Origin: Janthinobacterium sp. GW456P
GTDB lineage: Bacteria > Pseudomonadota > Gammaproteobacteria > Burkholderiales > Burkholderiaceae_D
Assembly: GCF_002127655.1 (NCBI RefSeq)
Contig: NZ_NEHB01000009.1
Location: 62,001-126,000 of the forward strand
Direction: 5' to 3'
DNA: 64,000 bases
In this document: piece after piece, positions 8,705 to 19,044 of the stretch
How positions within the stretch are numbered: position 1 is the first letter of the stretch
Layout of the letters: every line of letters starts with the position of its first letter
Notes under the pieces: generated by a model
What the model was told of the DNA's origin: nothing
Seen by the model: only the letters and a program-made list of their open reading frames with translations
Databases searched by the model: none
Made by a program: the position numbers and the translations under genes

Positions 8705-9334
8705 TTACAGTTTTGCGGGCGCGGACTTGAGTAAAGTCGCCGATTCGATCACCACGGGGGTGACCGGCACGTTCTGGTGCGGCCCCTTGTCTGCCACGGG
8801 CACGGCCTTGATCTTGTCGACCACGTCCATGCCTTTGATGACTTTGCCGAACACCGTGTAGCCGAAACCGTCGCGGCCAGGGTAGTCGAGCGCGCCGTTA
8901 TCGTTCACGTTGATAAAGAATTGCGCGGTGGCCGAATGCGGATCGCCCGTGCGCGCCATGGCGATGCTGTAGGTGACGTTTTGCAAGCCGTTCTGCGCTT
9001 CATTCTTGATCGGCGCCTTGGTGGCTTTCTGCTTCATGTTCTTGTCGAAGCCGCCGCCCTGTATCATGAAGCCGTCGATGACGCGGTGAAACACCGTGCC
9101 CTTGTAATAACCGCTTTTGACATACTGCAAGAAATTGGCCACGCTTTGCGGCGCTTTTTCCTGATTCAGTTCCAGCACGATTTCGCCCATGCTGGTTTTC
9201 AGGGCCACATGGGGCGTGGGGTCGAGGGCGGTCGCCGGAGCGGCCGCCACGACGGCGCTGCCCAGGGTCAGACCGGCAAACAGGGTGCAAAAACGGGCCA
9301 GGAAAGACAGGCGTTTCGATTTGATTTCTTGCAT
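8705..9334 (-). CDS. ppiA: periplasmic peptidyl-prolyl cis-trans isomerase (cyclophilin)
   Basis: The 209-residue protein has a signal peptide (positively charged MQEIKSKR, then a hydrophobic run ending near VVAAAPA) followed by a cyclophilin domain with [14 protein letters not shown] and [16 protein letters not shown]. It should assist folding in the periplasm. It lies 73 bases upstream of ppiB on the same strand and may be co-transcribed with it. Compared with PpiB it carries an extra leader of about 40 residues. Confidence 0.85.
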   Translation of the reverse strand: MQEIKSKRLSFLARFCTLFAGLTLGSAVVAAAPATALDPTPHVALKTSMGEIVLELNQEKAPQSVANFLQYVKSGYYKGTVFHRVIDGFMIQGGGFDKNMKQKATKAPIKNEAQNGLQNVTYSIAMARTGDPHSATAQFFINVNDNGALDYPGRDGFGYTVFGKVIKGMDVVDKIKAVPVADKGPHQNVPVTPVVIESATLLKSAPAKL

Positions 9335-9612
9335 GAAGGCGTCCTTGATCGTTATTTTTCTCTAAACTTGCTTTAATTGTAAAGAACTGAAAATTCGGTT
9401 GAACATCGTAAAAACCTGATTCATATCGGGCCAGTATGGTTTTTATCAATGTTATACTTGACCGCTAACGTCCCAATTCTAACAAACAAGAACAACAATA
9501 TAGCGGGTCGACAGTTTTCGGCGCACACGGCAGTTCAGTGGCGCGGCACCCCCGGTGTCCGCGCCTGTCTGTCGTTTTGCCAGGCTGGCGGCCGCTTCAC
9601 TTGCAAAGTACG

Positions 9613-11010
9613 ATGAGCAATCTAAAGATTTACAACACCCTGGCTCGCGAGAAGCAGGTATTCGTCCCGATGGAAGCGGGCAAGGTACGCATGTACGTCT
9701 GCGGCATGACCATCTACGATTATTGCCATATCGGCCATGCGCGCATGATGATGGCTTTCGACGTCATCTACCGCTGGCTGAAGGCGTCCGGTTTCGACGT
9801 CACCTATGTGCGCAACATTACGGACATCGACGACAAGATCATCCGCCGCGCCGTGGAAAACGGCGAGACGATTTCCCAGCTGACGACGCGTTTCACCCGC
9901 TACATGGATGAAGACACGGCCGCGCTGGGCATCCTGACGCCCGACCACACGCCGCGCGCCACCGAATACGTGCCGCAGATGCTGCGCCTGATCGAGCAGC
10001 TGGAAGCGAAGGACCTGGCCTATCAAGGCGCCGATGGCGACGTCAATTACGCCGTGCGCAACTTCCCCCACTACGGCAAGCTGTCGGGCAAGTCGCTCGA
10101 CGACCTGCGCGCGGGCGAGCGCGTCGACGTGAACACGGGCAAGCGCGATCCGCTCGACTTCGTGCTGTGGAAGTCGTCGAAGGAGTCCGAGCCGGAAGAA
10201 GTCAAATGGGATTCGAAGTGGGGCAAGGGCCGTCCGGGCTGGCATATCGAGTGCTCGGCCATGTCCTGCGCCTTGCTTGGCGAACAATTCGACATCCATG
10301 GCGGCGGCGCGGACTTGCAATTCCCGCACCACGAAAACGAGATCGCCCAATCCGAAGGCGCGTTCGGCCATACCAGCGTTAACTATTGGATACATAACGG
10401 CTTCGTGCGCCTGGACAATGAAAAAATGTCCAAGTCGCTCGGCAATTTCTTCACCATCCGCGAAGTGCTGCAAAAGTTCGATGCCGAAGTGATCCGCTTC
10501 TTCATCCTGCGCGCGCACTACCGCAGCCCGCTGAACTATTCGGACGTGCACCTCGATGATGCGCGTTTGTCCTTGACGCGTTTGTACACGGCGCTGGCCG
10601 ACGTGGCGGTGGAAGAGGGCGCCATCGACTGGAGCGAAGCCCATGCCGTGCGCGTGCGCGAAGCGATGGACGACGATTTCAATACGCCGCTGGCCGTGGC
10701 CGCCCTGTTCGACCTGGCGACGGAAGTCAACAAGAGCAAGTCGCCCACCCTGGCGCGTCAATTGAAGGGCCTGGCGGGCGTATTCGGCTTGCTCGAACGC
10801 ACGCCGCAGCAATTCCTGCAAGCGACCGTCGGCGCTGGCGCCGATAGCCGGGACGAGGCGGCCGGCATTGAAGCGGCCATCGCGGCGCGCAGCGCGGCGA
10901 AAAAGGCGCGCGACTTTGCCCAGTCCGACAAGATCCGCGCCGACTTGCTGGCGGCGGGCATCATTCTTGAAGACAAGCCTGACGGCTCGACCAACTGGCG
11001 CCGCGCATGA
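9613..11010 (+). CDS. cysS: cysteinyl-tRNA synthetase
   Basis: CysS charges tRNA-Cys with cysteine. The 465-residue protein has the class I HIGH motif in [10 protein letters not shown], zinc-ligand context GWHIECSAM and [10 protein letters not shown], and the KMSKS loop in [11 protein letters not shown]. The frame extends to 9538, but the family N-terminus ([14 protein letters not shown]) starts at the ATG at 9613. It begins a run of housekeeping genes and overlaps the next gene by four bases (ATGA). Confidence 0.95.
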   Translation: MSNLKIYNTLAREKQVFVPMEAGKVRMYVCGMTIYDYCHIGHARMMMAFDVIYRWLKASGFDVTYVRNITDIDDKIIRRAVENGETISQLTTRFTRYMDEDTAALGILTPDHTPRATEYVPQMLRLIEQLEAKDLAYQGADGDVNYAVRNFPHYGKLSGKSLDDLRAGERVDVNTGKRDPLDFVLWKSSKESEPEEVKWDSKWGKGRPGWHIECSAMSCALLGEQFDIHGGGADLQFPHHENEIAQSEGAFGHTSVNYWIHNGFVRLDNEKMSKSLGNFFTIREVLQKFDAEVIRFFILRAHYRSPLNYSDVHLDDARLSLTRLYTALADVAVEEGAIDWSEAHAVRVREAMDDDFNTPLAVAALFDLATEVNKSKSPTLARQLKGLAGVFGLLERTPQQFLQATVGAGADSRDEAAGIEAAIAARSAAKKARDFAQSDKIRADLLAAGIILEDKPDGSTNWRRA

Positions 11011-11723
11011 TGGCTACGTCCAGGGAAAACGGGGAAGCGCCAGTAGTCGCTGCGCAGGTGATCCAGGTGCCGCACTACTGGGAAGAGGCGAAGATCGAGC
11101 TGATGAAGCGCGACCGCATCATGAAAAAGCTCATCCCGCAATTTGGCGACCTGCACCTGGTCGGCCACAGCGACCCGTTTACCACCCTGGCCCGTTCGTT
11201 GGTGGGGCAGCAGATCACGCCCAAGGCGGCTGATGCTGCCTGGAAAAAGCTGCTGCTGGCCTGCCCGAAATGCACGCCTTCGCAAGTATTGAAGGCGGGC
11301 GCCGAGCAACTGTCCGCCTGCGGTTTGTCCAAACGCAAGACCGAATACATCCTCGACCTGGCCGACCATTTCAAGGCCAAGCGCGTGCACGCGAGCCAGT
11401 GGGACCAGATGGATGACGAAGCTGTCATCGCCGAACTGGTGCAGATCCGCGGCATCGGCCGCTGGACAGCCGAGATGTTCCTGATATTTAATCTGCTCCG
11501 GCCGAATGTCTTGCCGCTCGACGACCCTGGTTTGATCCAGGGCATCAGCGTCAATTATTTCTCCGGAGAACCCGTTTCCCGCAGCGATGCACGCGAAGTT
11601 TCCGCCAATTGGGAGCCGTGGCGCACCGTGGCGACGTGGTATTTGTGGCGCAGTCTCGACCCTGCAGCCGCTCCTGCCGCATCCGATACAGCCCCCGGCG
11701 CACCAGCCGGTACGGTAAAATAA
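11007..11723 (+). CDS. DNA-3-methyladenine glycosylase II, AlkA-like (HhH-GPD)
   Basis: This 238-residue base-excision repair enzyme removes alkylated bases. The helix-hairpin-helix and GPD loop read [15 protein letters not shown], followed by LPLDDPGL, whose aspartate fits the catalytic Asp. It lacks the long N-terminal domain of E. coli AlkA, as is usual for the shorter betaproteobacterial version. Its start overlaps the cysS stop (ATGA), so expression is coupled to cysS. Confidence 0.85.
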   Translation: MMATSRENGEAPVVAAQVIQVPHYWEEAKIELMKRDRIMKKLIPQFGDLHLVGHSDPFTTLARSLVGQQITPKAADAAWKKLLLACPKCTPSQVLKAGAEQLSACGLSKRKTEYILDLADHFKAKRVHASQWDQMDDEAVIAELVQIRGIGRWTAEMFLIFNLLRPNVLPLDDPGLIQGISVNYFSGEPVSRSDAREVSANWEPWRTVATWYLWRSLDPAAAPAASDTAPGAPAGTVK

Positions 11724-11777
11724 ACATAGATGACGCCGCGCGCCCTGGCGCCGTGGCCGGTAAAACCTGGAGGTACA

Positions 11778-12752
11778 ATGACTAAAACGACTTTCCTCAA
11801 TTTTGAACAGCCGATCGCGGAACTCGATTCCAAGATCGAAGAGTTGCGCTTCGTGCAAGACGATTCGGCCGTCGACATCTCGGAAGAGATCGACCGCCTG
11901 GCCAAGAAGAGCCAGCAGCTGACCAAGGATATCTACGCCAAGCTGACCCCTTGGCAAGTGGCGCAGATCGCGCGCCACCCGCAACGCCCCTACACCATGG
12001 ATTACGTGAATGAAATCTTTACCGATTTCCACGAATTGCATGGCGACCGCAGCTACGCGGACGATCTGTCCGTCGTCGGCGGCCTGGCCCGCTTCAACGG
12101 CCAGCCGTGCATGGTCATCGGCCACCAGAAGGGCCGCGACACGAAAGAGCGCGCCATGCGCAATTTCGGCATGCCGAAACCGGAAGGCTACCGCAAGGCC
12201 ATGCGCCTGATGAAAGTGGCTGAGAAGTTCAACCTGCCCATCTTCACGTTCGTCGACACGCCAGGCGCCTTCCCCGGCATCGACGCGGAAGAGCGCGGCC
12301 AGTCGGAAGCGATCGGCCACAACCTGTACGTGATGGCCGAGCTGAAAGTGCCGCTGATCGCCACCATCATCGGTGAAGGCGGTTCCGGCGGCGCGCTGGC
12401 GATTGCCGTGGGCGATGCCGTGCTGATGCTGCAATACTCGACTTATGCCGTGATCTCGCCGGAAGGCTGCGCCTCGATCCTGTGGAAGAGCGCCGAGCGC
12501 GCCTCCGACGCGGCCGAAGCGCTGGGCCTGACCGCCCACCGCCTGAAAGCCATGGGCCTGATCGACAAGATCATCAACGAACCGCTGGGCGGCGCCCACC
12601 GCGATCCGAAACAGATGGCGACCTTGCTCAAACGCGCACTGGCCGACACCCTGCGCCAGTTCCAGGGCATGAAAACCAAGGACTTGCTGGCCGCGCGCCA
12701 TGAAAAACTGCTGAGCTACGGCAAGTTCAAGGAAACCACGCCGAGCGAGTAA
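11778..12752 (+). CDS. accA: acetyl-CoA carboxylase carboxyltransferase subunit alpha
   Basis: AccA forms, with AccD, the carboxyltransferase that makes malonyl-CoA for fatty acid synthesis. The 324-residue sequence shows family landmarks: [18 protein letters not shown] at the N-terminus, [36 protein letters not shown] and [16 protein letters not shown] lies seven bases upstream of the ATG at 11778, which rules out the upstream start at 11730. Standard length. Confidence 0.95.
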   Translation: MTKTTFLNFEQPIAELDSKIEELRFVQDDSAVDISEEIDRLAKKSQQLTKDIYAKLTPWQVAQIARHPQRPYTMDYVNEIFTDFHELHGDRSYADDLSVVGGLARFNGQPCMVIGHQKGRDTKERAMRNFGMPKPEGYRKAMRLMKVAEKFNLPIFTFVDTPGAFPGIDAEERGQSEAIGHNLYVMAELKVPLIATIIGEGGSGGALAIAVGDAVLMLQYSTYAVISPEGCASILWKSAERASDAAEALGLTAHRLKAMGLIDKIINEPLGGAHRDPKQMATLLKRALADTLRQFQGMKTKDLLAARHEKLLSYGKFKETTPSE

Positions 12753-12852
12753 GCCAGCGCCGGCGCAGGCCGGCAGCAAGAACACCGGGGACAGGCTGCC
12801 AAACGACATGATTCGTTTGGTCGCCTGTCCCTCTTTGCATTCCAGGAGTCTT

Positions 12853-14271
12853 ATGAAAAAGCAACAAACCGCCACCGTCGCCGATATCTTCGCCCGCGCG
12901 CTGGCAACTTGCGCACCGCCAGCAGGCAGCGCCGTCGGCATCGCCCTCAGCGGCGGCCTCGATTCCGCCGCCCTGCTGCACCTCGCGCATGCCTGGGCGC
13001 AAGAGCAGGGCGTGGTCCTGCACGCATTTCACGTGCACCACGGTCTGAGCCCGAACGCCGATGCCTGGCTGGGCCACTGCGAGCAGGCGTGTGCCGGCTT
13101 GGGCGTCGCCTTCGAGGCACGCAAGGTCACCCTGGAAAAGAATGCGAAGACGGGTACGGAAGAGGCGGCCCGCAAGCGCCGTTATGCGGCCCTGGGCGAA
13201 CTGTGCGCCGCGCACGGCGTGCGCCTGCTGCTCACCGCCCACCATCAGGACGACCAGGCGGAAACGGTGCTGCTGCAATTGCTGCGCGGCTCGGGCACGG
13301 CAGGGCTGTCCGGCATGGATGGCGCCAACAGCGCGCCCGAGCTGCTTGGCAATCCGGACCTGGTGATGGCGCGCCCCTTGCTTTCCGTGGCGCGCAAACA
13401 ACTCGAAGCGTATGTGGCGCAACACGCGATCGCGCACATCCACGATGAATCGAACGACGATCCCCGTTTTGCGCGCAATGCCCTGCGGCACCAGGTGATG
13501 CCCGTGCTGGCGCAGGCCTTTCCCGGTTTCCAGGAGCGTTTCGCCCGCAGCGCCCAGCACGCGCAATCGGCGCAGCGCCTGCTGACGGAACTGGCGACGC
13601 AGGATTTGGCCATGTGTCTCGATGGCGATTGCATCGAGCTGGCGAAATTGCGCGCGCTGAGCGCGGACCGCTGCTACAACCTGCTGCGCCACTGGTTCGG
13701 CACGCGCGGCTTGCGCATGCCGTCGACGGCGTGGCTGGCGGAAATGCTGGCGCAATTGCTTGAAGCGCGGCCCGATGCGCAGCTGCTGGTCACGCATCCC
13801 GAATGCCACGTGCGGCGCCACCGCGACCGTTTATACCTAACGCCGAAACTCGATGATCTGGCCGGCATGCGCGATAAAAGCGACGCGGGCATTCCTGGCC
13901 TGGAAAAAGCCAGCCAGCAATTTACGTGGCGGGGCGAGGCCAGCCTGGCCTTTCCCGCGTATGGCGGCGTGCTGCACTTCGATGCGGTGGAAGAGGGCGG
14001 GCAAGGTATCGATATTGCCTGGTTGCAAGCACAGACCTTGACCATCGACTTCCGCCAGGGCGGCGAGCGCCTGAAGCTGGCCTTGAACCGTCCCACCAAG
14101 AGCTTGAAATACCACTACCAGGCATTCGACGTGCCCGCCTGGGAGCGCGAACGCCTGCCCCTTGTCTGTGCGGCGCAACAATTGCTGTATGCGGCTGGTA
14201 TTGGCCTCGATTGCCATTGCCTGAGCCTGCTGGACCGTCCCCGCGTGAGCTTGCGCTGGCTCTCCTGCTGA
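12853..14271 (+). CDS. tilS: tRNA(Ile)-lysidine synthase
   Basis: TilS uses ATP to convert the wobble cytidine of tRNA-Ile(CAU) to lysidine. The 472-residue protein has the N-type ATP-pyrophosphatase P-loop SGGLDS at residues 33-38, the HHGLSPNAD and TAHHQDDQAET motifs, and a C-terminal substrate-binding domain (GGERLKLA, then KSLKYHYQ). AGGAG lies five bases upstream of the ATG at 12853. It follows accA by 100 bases, an order common in Burkholderiales. Confidence 0.92.
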   Translation: MKKQQTATVADIFARALATCAPPAGSAVGIALSGGLDSAALLHLAHAWAQEQGVVLHAFHVHHGLSPNADAWLGHCEQACAGLGVAFEARKVTLEKNAKTGTEEAARKRRYAALGELCAAHGVRLLLTAHHQDDQAETVLLQLLRGSGTAGLSGMDGANSAPELLGNPDLVMARPLLSVARKQLEAYVAQHAIAHIHDESNDDPRFARNALRHQVMPVLAQAFPGFQERFARSAQHAQSAQRLLTELATQDLAMCLDGDCIELAKLRALSADRCYNLLRHWFGTRGLRMPSTAWLAEMLAQLLEARPDAQLLVTHPECHVRRHRDRLYLTPKLDDLAGMRDKSDAGIPGLEKASQQFTWRGEASLAFPAYGGVLHFDAVEEGGQGIDIAWLQAQTLTIDFRQGGERLKLALNRPTKSLKYHYQAFDVPAWERERLPLVCAAQQLLYAAGIGLDCHCLSLLDRPRVSLRWLSC

Positions 14272-14394
14272 GCGCAGGGGCGGCTCCCACGGCCACTCCC
14301 GGGGTGGCCGGCAAGTGGCTGTCCATGCGCCCCCGACTGCATGGATTGGTTATTTCCATATGCGCAATCGGTATGAGCTAATGCGCTTTTTAGC

Positions 14395-14423
14395 TTGTTA
14401 TTTTGCATTGCGGCATGTAGAGT
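14395..14423 (+). promoter_or_regulatory. candidate sigma-70 promoter for lysC
   Basis: TTGTTA (14395-14400) and TAGAGT (14418-14423) are separated by 17 bases, in an AT-richer stretch about 45 bases before the lysC ATG. The fit is moderate. Confidence 0.4.
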
Positions 14424-14467
14424 AAAGCCCTCCTTTTTTATTCTTCTTGAGCGGAAACTTCACTCTT

Positions 14468-15715
14468 ATGGCTTTAATCGTCCACAAATATGGCGGTACG
14501 TCGATGGGCTCGACTGACCGTATCAAGAATGTCGCCAAGCGCGTTGCCAAGTGGCACGACGCTGGGCATCAAATCGTGGTGGTGCCATCCGCCATGTCGG
14601 GCGAAACCAACCGCCTGATTGGACTGGCCAAGGAAATCATGGATCAACCCGATCCCCGTGAACTTGACATGATCGCCTCGACAGGCGAACAAGTGTCCGT
14701 CGGCCTATTGTCGATGGCACTGCTGGCGATCGGCAAACAAGCCGTATCCTATGCTGGCTGGCAAGTCGCGATCAAGACCGATTCCGCCTTTACCAAGGCA
14801 CGCATCCAGTCGATCGATGACGAAAAAGTCAAACGCGACCTCGATGCGGGCAAGATTGTCATCATTACCGGTTTCCAGGGCGTCGACGAACACGACAACA
14901 TCGCGACCCTGGGCCGCGGCGGTTCCGACACCTCGGCCGTGGCGATCGCCGCCGCCATGAAGGCGTCCGAATGCCTGATCTTCACGGACGTCGACGGCGT
15001 CTACACGACCGACCCGCGCGTGGTTTCCGAGGCGCGCCGCCTGAAGACCATCACCTTTGAAGAAATGCTGGAACTGGCTTCGCTGGGTTCCAAAGTGCTG
15101 CAAACGCGTTCGGTGGAATTCGCCGGCAACTACCGCGTGCCCACGCGCGTGCTGTCGTCGCTGACCGACCCGATGTTGCCGCTGGAAATAGAAGCCAATT
15201 CAGGCACCCTGATTTCGTTTGAGGAAGATACAAACATGGAACAAGCAGTCATCTCCGGCATCGCCTTCAACCGCGATGAAGCCAAAATCACCGTGCTCGG
15301 CGTGCCCGACCGTCCAGGCGTGGCGTACCACATCCTGGGACCGGTGGCGGACGCGAACATCGAAGTCGACATGATCATACAGAATCAGTCGGTCGACGGT
15401 AAAACGGACTTCACCTTCACCGTCTCGCGCGGCGAATACACGCGTGCGCTGGCCGTGCTGGAAGCGAACCGCGAAGCGCTGGGCGCGGCCAGCATCACGG
15501 GCGACGCGAAAGTGTCGAAACTGTCCGTCGTCGGCGTGGGCATGCGCAGCCACGTGGGCGTCGCATCGCAGATGTTCCGCACCCTGTCGGAAGAGGGCAT
15601 CAACATCATGATGATCTCCACTTCCGAGATCAAGATCTCCGTGCTGATCGATGAAAAGTACATGGAACTGGCCGTGCGCGCGCTGCATAAAGCGTTCGAG
15701 CTGGAAAAAGCTTAA
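14468..15715 (+). CDS. lysC: aspartate kinase
   Basis: LysC phosphorylates aspartate, the first step towards lysine, threonine and methionine. The 415-residue protein starts ALIVHKYGGTSMGS, contains GRGGSDTSAVAIAAAM and FTDVDGVYTTDPR in the kinase domain, and ends with two ACT domains (around ITVLGVPDRPGVAY and LSVVGVGMRSHVGVA) that give feedback control by amino acids. The ATG at 14468 is preferred over 14447 because it gives the family N-terminus. A GTG or ATG inside the kinase C-terminus could produce a separate beta subunit as in some relatives; this was not resolved. Confidence 0.95.
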   Translation: MALIVHKYGGTSMGSTDRIKNVAKRVAKWHDAGHQIVVVPSAMSGETNRLIGLAKEIMDQPDPRELDMIASTGEQVSVGLLSMALLAIGKQAVSYAGWQVAIKTDSAFTKARIQSIDDEKVKRDLDAGKIVIITGFQGVDEHDNIATLGRGGSDTSAVAIAAAMKASECLIFTDVDGVYTTDPRVVSEARRLKTITFEEMLELASLGSKVLQTRSVEFAGNYRVPTRVLSSLTDPMLPLEIEANSGTLISFEEDTNMEQAVISGIAFNRDEAKITVLGVPDRPGVAYHILGPVADANIEVDMIIQNQSVDGKTDFTFTVSRGEYTRALAVLEANREALGAASITGDAKVSKLSVVGVGMRSHVGVASQMFRTLSEEGINIMMISTSEIKISVLIDEKYMELAVRALHKAFELEKA

Positions 15716-15728
15716 ATATCCAAAAATA

Positions 15729-15760
15729 TTGCCCCACGCCCTTGACCAAAGGGGGGGCAA
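15729..15760 (+). terminator. possible terminator after lysC
   Basis: TTGCCCC (15729-15735) pairs with GGGGCAA (15754-15760), with an inner CCCTT/AAGGG stem. It lies 14 bases after the lysC stop. The following tract is only weakly T-rich, so efficiency is uncertain. Confidence 0.4.
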
Positions 15761-15825
15761 TCGATATTATGACGTTCGTCGCTGCAGCGCAGTTAGCTAC
15801 AGAGACATAGTTGAGTAATCAGCTA

Positions 15826-15918
15826 GGAGACGTGGCCGAGTGGCCGAAGGCACATCCCTGCTAAGGATGCATACGGCTTATACCTGTATCGTGGGTTCGA
15901 ATCCCACCGTCTCCGCCA
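15826..15918 (+). tRNA. tRNA-Ser(GCT)
   Basis: A 93-base class II tRNA. The acceptor arm GGAGACG pairs with CGTCTCC (15908-15914). The anticodon loop CTGCTAA within CATCC-CTGCTAA-GGATG gives anticodon GCT (reads AGC/AGU, serine). A long variable arm follows, then T-loop TTCGAAT. CCA is encoded at 15916-15918. Confidence 0.95.
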
Positions 15919-15925
15919 GAATCAA

Positions 15926-15960
15926 ATAAAAAAGCCTCCCCTGCGGGAGGCTTTTTTATT
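15926..15960 (+). terminator. Rho-independent terminator after tRNA-Ser
   Basis: AAAGCCTCCC (15931-15940), loop CTGC, then GGGAGGCTTT with further T residues: a ten-base stem with flanking A and T tracts, directly after the tRNA. It could work in both directions. Confidence 0.9.
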
Positions 15961-16297
15961 TGTCTGGACGGAACGATGGGATTCGAAGACGGAGCGCCCT
16001 GAAGGGCGCGCAGGCTCACCGAATCGCCGTTCTGCCGCGCCCCGCGCGGCCCCGTTGGCCGCGCAGCGGCCAACGCCGTCCCCTCATCCCAGGCACTGGC
16101 TGCCAGCGCATGCGCCGCCTTATGCGAGCACATACGCCGGCCTGTGCTCAGCAAGAGATTCTTTTTTATCGCATTCGTCCCAATCCCCTTAAAAAGTTGC
16201 ATAATCCGCAAATGCCGCGCAGAAATTTCATACTGGCCAGCGCGGCCTATGCCGGCGGCATTGGCGGCATGGTCCGGATAAACGAGGGGGTACGCAC
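15961..16297. other. 337-bp stretch without a convincing gene; hairpin and tRNA-like fragment
   Basis: No supported coding frame. Bases 15974-15987 (CGATGGGATTCGAA) match, in inverted orientation with one mismatch, the T-arm of the adjacent tRNA-Ser (15896-15909). Bases 16053-16075 form a perfect ten-base hairpin (CGTTGGCCGC-GCA-GCGGCCAACG). GCGCCC-TGAA-GGGCGC forms another small hairpin. The rest is GC-rich, with an AT-richer leader before the chemoreceptor gene. It may be a scar of a lost tRNA or integration event. Confidence 0.5.
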
Positions 16298-17902
16298 ATG
16301 CAGCTGCTTCGCCAAGTCAAACTGTCGCGCCGGCTGGCCTTGTTGGTCGCCATCTTTTCGCTGGGCCTGATCGTGTATGGCGGCTGGTCGCTGCGCGTGC
16401 TGCACGAACTGAAGGTCAACGGGCCCGTGTACCAGCGCATCGTGCAGGGCAAGGACCTGGTGGCCGACGTGCTGCCGCCGCCGGAATACATCCTCGAATC
16501 GTATCTGGTCGCCTTCCAGTTGATGGCGTCAGAAGACAGAAGCGCGCAAGACAAGCTGGTCGAACGCCTGAAAACCTTGAAGGCCGAGTACGACACGCGC
16601 CATCAGTTCTGGCGTACCCAGGATCTCGATCACGATATCGCCGAAGCCTTGCTGACGCAGGCGCACGCCCCTGCCGTGGCATTCTACGAGACGGCATTCA
16701 CGCGCTTCATCCCGGCGCTACAGGGGCAGGACAAGGCGGGCGTCGCCACTGCCATGGCGGCCATGGCCGCCAGCTACGACAGCCATCTGGCGGCCATCAA
16801 CCGCGTGGTCGATATGACCAGCAAGCGCTCGGCCGCGTTCGAGACCGAATCGGCCGACAAGGCGCGCTCGGCAACCGTGCTGCTGGCGGGCTTGCTGCTG
16901 GCATCGCTGGGCGTCAGCATCGCCGGCGCCGTGCTGATCAGCCGGAGCATTACCGGCCCCTTGCAGGAGGCGTTGCTGGCAGCGCAGAGGGTGGCCGCCG
17001 GCGACCTGAGCAATCGTGTCGACAAGCGCTTTTCCGACGAGCCCGGTCAGTTGCTGCAGGCCCTGGAAGCGATGAATGGCAGCCTGTCGCGCACCGTGGG
17101 CCAGGTGCGCAGCAGCACGCAAAGCATCACGATTGCTTCGCGCGAAATCGCGGCCGGCAATTTCGATCTGTCGTCGCGCACGGAGGCGCAAGCCAGTTCG
17201 CTGGAAGAAACGGCTTCCGCGATGAAGGAGCTGACCAGCACGGTCAAGCAGAATGCCGACAATGCCAGGCAGGCCAATCAGCTGGTGGTGTCGGCGTCGG
17301 AATTTGCCGTGCAGGGCGGACAGGTGGTCGGGCGCGTGGTCGATACCATGGGCGCCATCAATGCCAGCTCGCGCAAGATCGCCGATATTGTCGACGTCAT
17401 CGACGGCATCGCCTTCCAGACGAATATCCTGGCCCTGAATGCGGCTGTCGAGGCGGCCAGGGCCGGTGAACAGGGACGCGGTTTCGCCGTGGTGGCCAGC
17501 GAAGTGCGCGGCCTGGCGCAGCGCTCGGCTGGCGCGGCGAGGGAAATCAAGGCCATGATCGGCGATTCGGTCGAGCGCGTCGACGCGGGCAGCAAGCTGG
17601 TGGACGAGGCGGGCGCGACGATGGACAAGATCGTGAACTCGGTCAAGCAAGTGGTCGACCTGATGAGCGAGATCGCCGCCGCCAGCCAGGAACAGAGCCA
17701 GGGCATCGAACAGGTCAACCAGGCCATCACGCAGATGGATGAAGTGACGCAGCAGAATGCCGCCCTGGTCGAGGAAGCGGCGGCCGCCGCCGGCAGCCTG
17801 GAAGAGCAGGCGGCCAGCCTGGTGCGGGAGGTGGGGGTGTTCAAGCTCGATGCCGGCGGCGCTGCCAGCGCGCTTGCCGCCTCAGCGCATCCGGGGCGCT
17901 GA
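16298..17902 (+). CDS. methyl-accepting chemotaxis protein
   Basis: This 534-residue chemoreceptor has a membrane helix at about residues 13-31, a periplasmic four-helix-type sensing region of about 155 residues, a second membrane helix around [20 protein letters not shown], a HAMP linker and a long signalling domain. The conserved hairpin tip contains [20 protein letters not shown] and [12 protein letters not shown], which contacts CheA/CheW. No aligned C-terminal CheR-binding pentapeptide is visible. The ligand is unknown. Other chemotaxis genes are not nearby, so it is an orphan receptor. Confidence 0.92.
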   Translation: MQLLRQVKLSRRLALLVAIFSLGLIVYGGWSLRVLHELKVNGPVYQRIVQGKDLVADVLPPPEYILESYLVAFQLMASEDRSAQDKLVERLKTLKAEYDTRHQFWRTQDLDHDIAEALLTQAHAPAVAFYETAFTRFIPALQGQDKAGVATAMAAMAASYDSHLAAINRVVDMTSKRSAAFETESADKARSATVLLAGLLLASLGVSIAGAVLISRSITGPLQEALLAAQRVAAGDLSNRVDKRFSDEPGQLLQALEAMNGSLSRTVGQVRSSTQSITIASREIAAGNFDLSSRTEAQASSLEETASAMKELTSTVKQNADNARQANQLVVSASEFAVQGGQVVGRVVDTMGAINASSRKIADIVDVIDGIAFQTNILALNAAVEAARAGEQGRGFAVVASEVRGLAQRSAGAAREIKAMIGDSVERVDAGSKLVDEAGATMDKIVNSVKQVVDLMSEIAAASQEQSQGIEQVNQAITQMDEVTQQNAALVEEAAAAAGSLEEQAASLVREVGVFKLDAGGAASALAASAHPGR

Positions 17903-17934
17903 CAGGCTGGCTGGCGGCCAGGACCGTTGCTGCG

Positions 17935-19044
17935 CTACGGCGCGCGGGCCGCCGCCGTGGCTTGCTTGTCGCACGTCGCCAGGCTGCCGGCGCATGCGGA
18001 AAACGTTTCCAGATAGGTGATGGTTTTCTCGTATTCGTCGATCAGGTAACGCAGCTGATATGCCGCCTCGACAGATTCCCCCGTGCCGTTGTCCCGCAGC
18101 CTGTACATATCTTTCAAGAAGCGTTTTCTTCGCACCAGTTCCGCAGTCAGGCGCGCCCTGCGCTCGGCGGCCGGTGGCAGGGGATACGGCTTGCCATTGA
18201 TGGATTTGACGCCCTCAGGCGTCAGATCCAGGTCCTTGCCGGGGTGGCGAAATTCCACGCTCATGCTGCCATCCGCTTGCACCAGTATCAGCAGTTCGTC
18301 GGCGTCGCTGTTGGCTGGCAAGGTCATGGCCAGCACTTCAGGCCTGCCTTTGGGCAGCCAGCGATATTCGAGCTTGACCTGCAACGGCGCCGCGGCCTGC
18401 GCCGGCAGGTGGAAGCAGCAACTGGCGGCGCTGCTCATGTGCGGATTCAGGGGATCGGTATCGACAGCGTTGTCAGGATTGCTGGTGGAACTGATGCCCA
18501 CCTGTACCATGCGCGGGCTGTAGTTCAAGGTACTGACCGATACCTTGCGCTCACCGGCGCCGGGCGTGTACGCGTGCCGGCCCCGCTCCCCGCGCTCGTC
18601 GTGGCCCGCCCGGAGCGGCCGGCGGTACAGCGGTTCAATGCCGAAGCTCGCGATATTGCTGATATAGCCGGTATCGGACGGCCCGACGCGCGAGTGGCTG
18701 TTGCCCGGCGTATGGTAGAGGTAGCCGATCTCGTCCAGGGATAGCGCGCTGACCATGCGGTCCTGCTGAAACAGTGGCGGCGACGCGTAGCTGTCGCCGT
18801 TGCCCATGACTTTGGCGTAGATGGGGCCCGTCCATGGTCCGTGGCCGCCAAAGCGCGCCAGTACCACGTACTCGCCCAGCAGCGATTCTACTTTCAGGAC
18901 ATCTTTGGTCTCGCCAGTGACGGGATCGATGATGGAGTAAATGCCCGGAAAGGGATTGGTGGCGGCACGCGACAGCGTGGGCAGGGCAAAGCAGAGTGCG
19001 GCAACCGCGGCGATGCCGGTGGCGATGGCAGTGCTGGTTTTCAT
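17935..19044 (-). CDS. DUF3304-like secreted protein, probable immunity-cluster member
   Basis: The 369-residue protein starts with a signal peptide (MKTSTAIATGIAAVAALCFALP, cleavage near SRAA). A middle section (STLNYSPRMVQVGISS, then SCCFHLPAQ, PLQVKLEYRW and LILVQADGSMSVEF) resembles the DUF3304 family, often found beside type VI secretion effector genes. The C-terminus is a charged helical region ending with cysteines. Its start overlaps the PoNi-like gene upstream by four bases (ATGA), so the three minus-strand genes form one unit. Function is unknown; a periplasmic immunity or accessory role is inferred from context. Confidence 0.6.
   Translation of the reverse strand: MKTSTAIATGIAAVAALCFALPTLSRAATNPFPGIYSIIDPVTGETKDVLKVESLLGEYVVLARFGGHGPWTGPIYAKVMGNGDSYASPPLFQQDRMVSALSLDEIGYLYHTPGNSHSRVGPSDTGYISNIASFGIEPLYRRPLRAGHDERGERGRHAYTPGAGERKVSVSTLNYSPRMVQVGISSTSNPDNAVDTDPLNPHMSSAASCCFHLPAQAAAPLQVKLEYRWLPKGRPEVLAMTLPANSDADELLILVQADGSMSVEFRHPGKDLDLTPEGVKSINGKPYPLPPAAERRARLTAELVRRKRFLKDMYRLRDNGTGESVEAAYQLRYLIDEYEKTITYLETFSACAGSLATCDKQATAAARAP

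Noticed and set aside
9622-10821. A 399-codon minus-strand open frame opposite cysS
   Set aside because: cysS has both the HIGH and KMSKS motifs on the plus strand; the reverse frame has none.
10758-12941. A 727-codon minus-strand open frame across the end of cysS, the glycosylase and accA
   Set aside because: Antisense shadow of three recognisable housekeeping genes with no domain of its own.
15861-16211. A 116-codon minus-strand frame ending in GGDGGIRTHDTGISRMHP
   Set aside because: This segment is the reverse reading of the tRNA-Ser gene; such peptides are common annotation artefacts.
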